Origin: Oceanirhabdus sp. W0125-5
Lineage (GTDB): Bacteria; Bacillota; Clostridia; Clostridiales; Clostridiaceae
NCBI RefSeq assembly: GCF_027938815.1
Contig: NZ_CP115913.1
Location: 4,374,001-4,438,000 of the forward strand
Length of the DNA stretch: 64,000 nucleotides
Reading direction: 5' to 3'
In this document: one piece after another, positions 62,083-64,000 of the stretch
Position numbering within the stretch: position 1 is the stretch's first letter
Layout: the number at the start of each line of letters is the position of its first letter
The notes under the pieces: model-generated
Databases searched by the model: none
What the model saw: only the letters and a program-made list of their open reading frames with translations
What the model was told of the DNA's origin: nothing
Position numbers and translations under genes: made by a program

Positions 62083-64000
62083 ATGGCTAAGAAAATATTG
62101 GTTGTAGGCGGCGTTGCTGGTGGTGCTTCTGCAGCAGCTAGACTTCGTAGATTAGATGAGAAAGCAAATATTGTGTTATTTGAAAAAGGACCACATATTT
62201 CATTTGCAAACTGTGGATTACCTTATCATATAGGTGATGAGATAAAAGAGAGAGAGGCTTTACTTTTACACACACCTGATACTTTTAAAGCAAGATTAGA
62301 TGTTGATGTTAGAATTAATAGCATGGTTAGCTCAATTAATGCTAAAGAGAATAAAGTTACAGTTACTAAATCTAATGGTGAGACTTATGAAGAAAGTTAT
62401 GATGAATTAATTCTTTCTCCAGGTGCAAAGCCAATGAGACCACCAATTCCAGGTATAGATAATAAGAATATATTCACATTAAGAAACATTAATGATATGG
62501 ACAAAATTAAGGATTATATTAAATCAAATAGTATTAAGTCAGCTGTAGTAGTTGGTGGAGGGTTTATTGGAGTTGAAATGGCTGAAAATCTTCACTCTCT
62601 AAATGTTGAAACATCACTTATTGAAGCTGCACCTCATGTACTAACTCCATTTGATATGGATATAGTTCCAATGATTGAGGACGAAATAAAATCTAGAGGA
62701 ATTAATCTTTATGTAAACAATCCTGTATCTTCATTTGCAGGAGAAGAAAATAAATTAAATGTTACACTTAAAAATGGTGAGAAAATTGAAACACAAATGG
62801 TTATTCTATCTATAGGGGTAACTCCTGATACAGCATTTATAAAAAATTCTGGAATAGAACTTGGTCCAAAAGGCCACATAGTGGTAGATGATCATTTAAG
62901 AACTAATTTTTCTAACATATATGCTGTTGGAGATGCTATTGAAGTAAAAGACTATGTAGATGAAAGTAAAACAGCTATACCTCTAGCTGGTCCTGCAAAT
63001 AAACAAGGACGTATGGCAGCAGATAATATATATGGTGCTAATAAAAAATATACTGGTTCTTTAGGCTCATCAATTATAAAAGTTTTCGATTTAACATGTG
63101 CTAGAACTGGAAATACAGAGTTTGCTCTTAAGAAAAAAGGAATCGAGTACCACAAGACTCTTCTATACCCTCAAAGCCATGCTTCTTATTACCCTGGTGC
63201 TATGCCAATGGCTCTTAAAGTGCTATTCGGTAAAGAAGGTAAAATCTTAGGTGCTCAAGCAGTTGGATATGAAGGGGTTGCAAAACGTATTGATGTAATT
63301 GCTACTTCAATGAAATTTAAAGGTACTGTACATGATTTAACTGAACTTGAATTATGTTATGCTCCTCCATTCTCATCAGCTAAAGATCCTGTTAATATGG
63401 CAGGTTATGTTGGTGAAAATATCTTAAAAGGAAAAACTGATATTATAGCTCCTGAAGAAATTGATAACATTCCTGATTCAGCTGTGTTACTTGATGTAAG
63501 AACAGACTTAGAACGCGAAAATGGATACCTTAAAGATTCTATTCACATTCCTGTAGATTCATTAAGAGAAAACCTAGATAAACTACCTAAAGATAAAGAA
63601 ATCTGGGTTTACTGTCAAATAGGATTAAGAGGATATATAGCAGAAAGAATTCTTAAGCAAAATGGATTCAAAGTAAAGAATATTACTGGTGGTTATAAGT
63701 TCTATAGAGGAGCAAATATTGTGAAAGCAGGTGAACCAACGGAAATGCCTAAAAATATTAATACTCCTAAAGTAGAAGCTGCTACTGATAAACTAGATGT
63801 TAAAGCTACTACAGAATTGGATGCTTGTGGATTATGTTGTCCAGGTCCATTATTAAGAACAAAAGAAGCTATGGATGAACTTAATAATGGGGAAAAATTA
63901 AGAATAAAATCTTCTGATCCTGGTTTTTATGAAGACATAAAAGCTTGGTGTCACAGAACTGAAAATAATTTAGTTAATTTAGTAAAAGAAAAAGGTATAA
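62083..64000 (+). CDS. CoA-disulfide reductase with rhodanese and TusA domains (3' end outside window)
   Basis: 639 codons visible, running off the window. Residues 1-450: FAD/NAD(P)H pyridine nucleotide-disulfide reductase, with VVGGVAGGASAAARLRR and SFANCGLPYHIG (redox Cys about 44). Residues about 465-550: rhodanese domain (VLLDVRTDLERENGYLKDS, active YCQIGLRG). About 577 on: TusA-like domain (LDACGLCCPGPLLRTKEAM). Such fusions handle CoA persulfide and polysulfide. AGGAGG before the ATG; same operon as the ArsR gene. Confidence 0.93.
   Translation, partial: MAKKILVVGGVAGGASAAARLRRLDEKANIVLFEKGPHISFANCGLPYHIGDEIKEREALLLHTPDTFKARLDVDVRINSMVSSINAKENKVTVTKSNGETYEESYDELILSPGAKPMRPPIPGIDNKNIFTLRNINDMDKIKDYIKSNSIKSAVVVGGGFIGVEMAENLHSLNVETSLIEAAPHVLTPFDMDIVPMIEDEIKSRGINLYVNNPVSSFAGEENKLNVTLKNGEKIETQMVILSIGVTPDTAFIKNSGIELGPKGHIVVDDHLRTNFSNIYAVGDAIEVKDYVDESKTAIPLAGPANKQGRMAADNIYGANKKYTGSLGSSIIKVFDLTCARTGNTEFALKKKGIEYHKTLLYPQSHASYYPGAMPMALKVLFGKEGKILGAQAVGYEGVAKRIDVIATSMKFKGTVHDLTELELCYAPPFSSAKDPVNMAGYVGENILKGKTDIIAPEEIDNIPDSAVLLDVRTDLERENGYLKDSIHIPVDSLRENLDKLPKDKEIWVYCQIGLRGYIAERILKQNGFKVKNITGGYKFYRGANIVKAGEPTEMPKNINTPKVEAATDKLDVKATTELDACGLCCPGPLLRTKEAMDELNNGEKLRIKSSDPGFYEDIKAWCHRTENNLVNLVKEKGI

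Overview
The window is AT-rich DNA with strong AGGAGG-type ribosome binding sites. Its gene content (FtsA-like ATPase, two D,D-carboxypeptidases, PlsY, CoA-disulfide reductase with rhodanese and TusA domains) points to a low-GC Gram-positive anaerobe, most likely a Clostridium chromosome. I see no tRNA, rRNA or CRISPR array.

Layout. (1) 0-6.2 kb is housekeeping: a pseudouridine synthase, an M20 amidohydrolase, an FtsA-like ATPase and a D,D-carboxypeptidase. (2) 6.2-23.5 kb is a contractile-tail cluster read on the minus strand: regulators, tail terminator-like protein, sheath, tube, frameshifted chaperone, tape measure, LysM hub protein, baseplate proteins, receptor-binding fibre, holin and endolysin, with a divergent XRE repressor. 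It has no terminase, portal, capsid or integrase, so it looks like an R-type tailocin (PBSX/diffocin style), not a prophage. Its tape measure gene carries three nearly identical 396-bp tandem repeats, and its chaperone gene ends in an A AAA AAC slippery site. (3) 23.5-34.8 kb is a mosaic of single accessory genes: several GNAT acetyltransferases, an MraY-like transferase, a leucine-rich-repeat protein under an 18-bp perfect hairpin, a plasmid-type Rep_3 initiator with a palindromic operator, and an MBL-fold hydrolase. Dispersed intergenic repeats lie between them.

(4) 34.8-54.3 kb is the most unusual part. An intact UvrD-like helicase gene (53865-55862) is followed, all on the minus strand, by five in-frame copies of its own last 132 codons, plus one truncated and one decayed copy. 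Each full copy starts at the same point (GGTGTCAAAGG) and is preceded by a conserved leader of about 125 bp with a TATAAT box. Between the copies lie different small genes, many of immunity type: SUKH/SMI1-KNR4 proteins, an Imm11-like protein, two colicin-E-type immunity proteins, a CPCC protein and a broken LHH-type nuclease toxin tip. The order is always helicase 3' end, repeat block or hairpin, cargo, leader, next helicase 3' end. This is what serial insertion of small cassettes at one site inside the helicase gene would leave, each cassette bringing a fresh 3' end that restores the gene. It resembles in logic the acquired interbacterial defence (AID) immunity-gene arrays of Bacteroidales. 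An IS91-type transposase with a partner tyrosine recombinase sits inside the array.

(5) 55.9-64 kb returns to housekeeping: nicotinate phosphoribosyltransferase, a HesB-like protein, a NUDIX CoA pyrophosphatase, a second D,D-carboxypeptidase, PlsY, and an ArsR repressor next to a CoA-disulfide reductase that runs off the end.

The tail cluster (a likely weapon) and the immunity array (a likely shield) suggest a genome shaped by interbacterial competition. No direct functional link between the two is visible. All functional statements rest on recognising motifs by eye; no database search was run.
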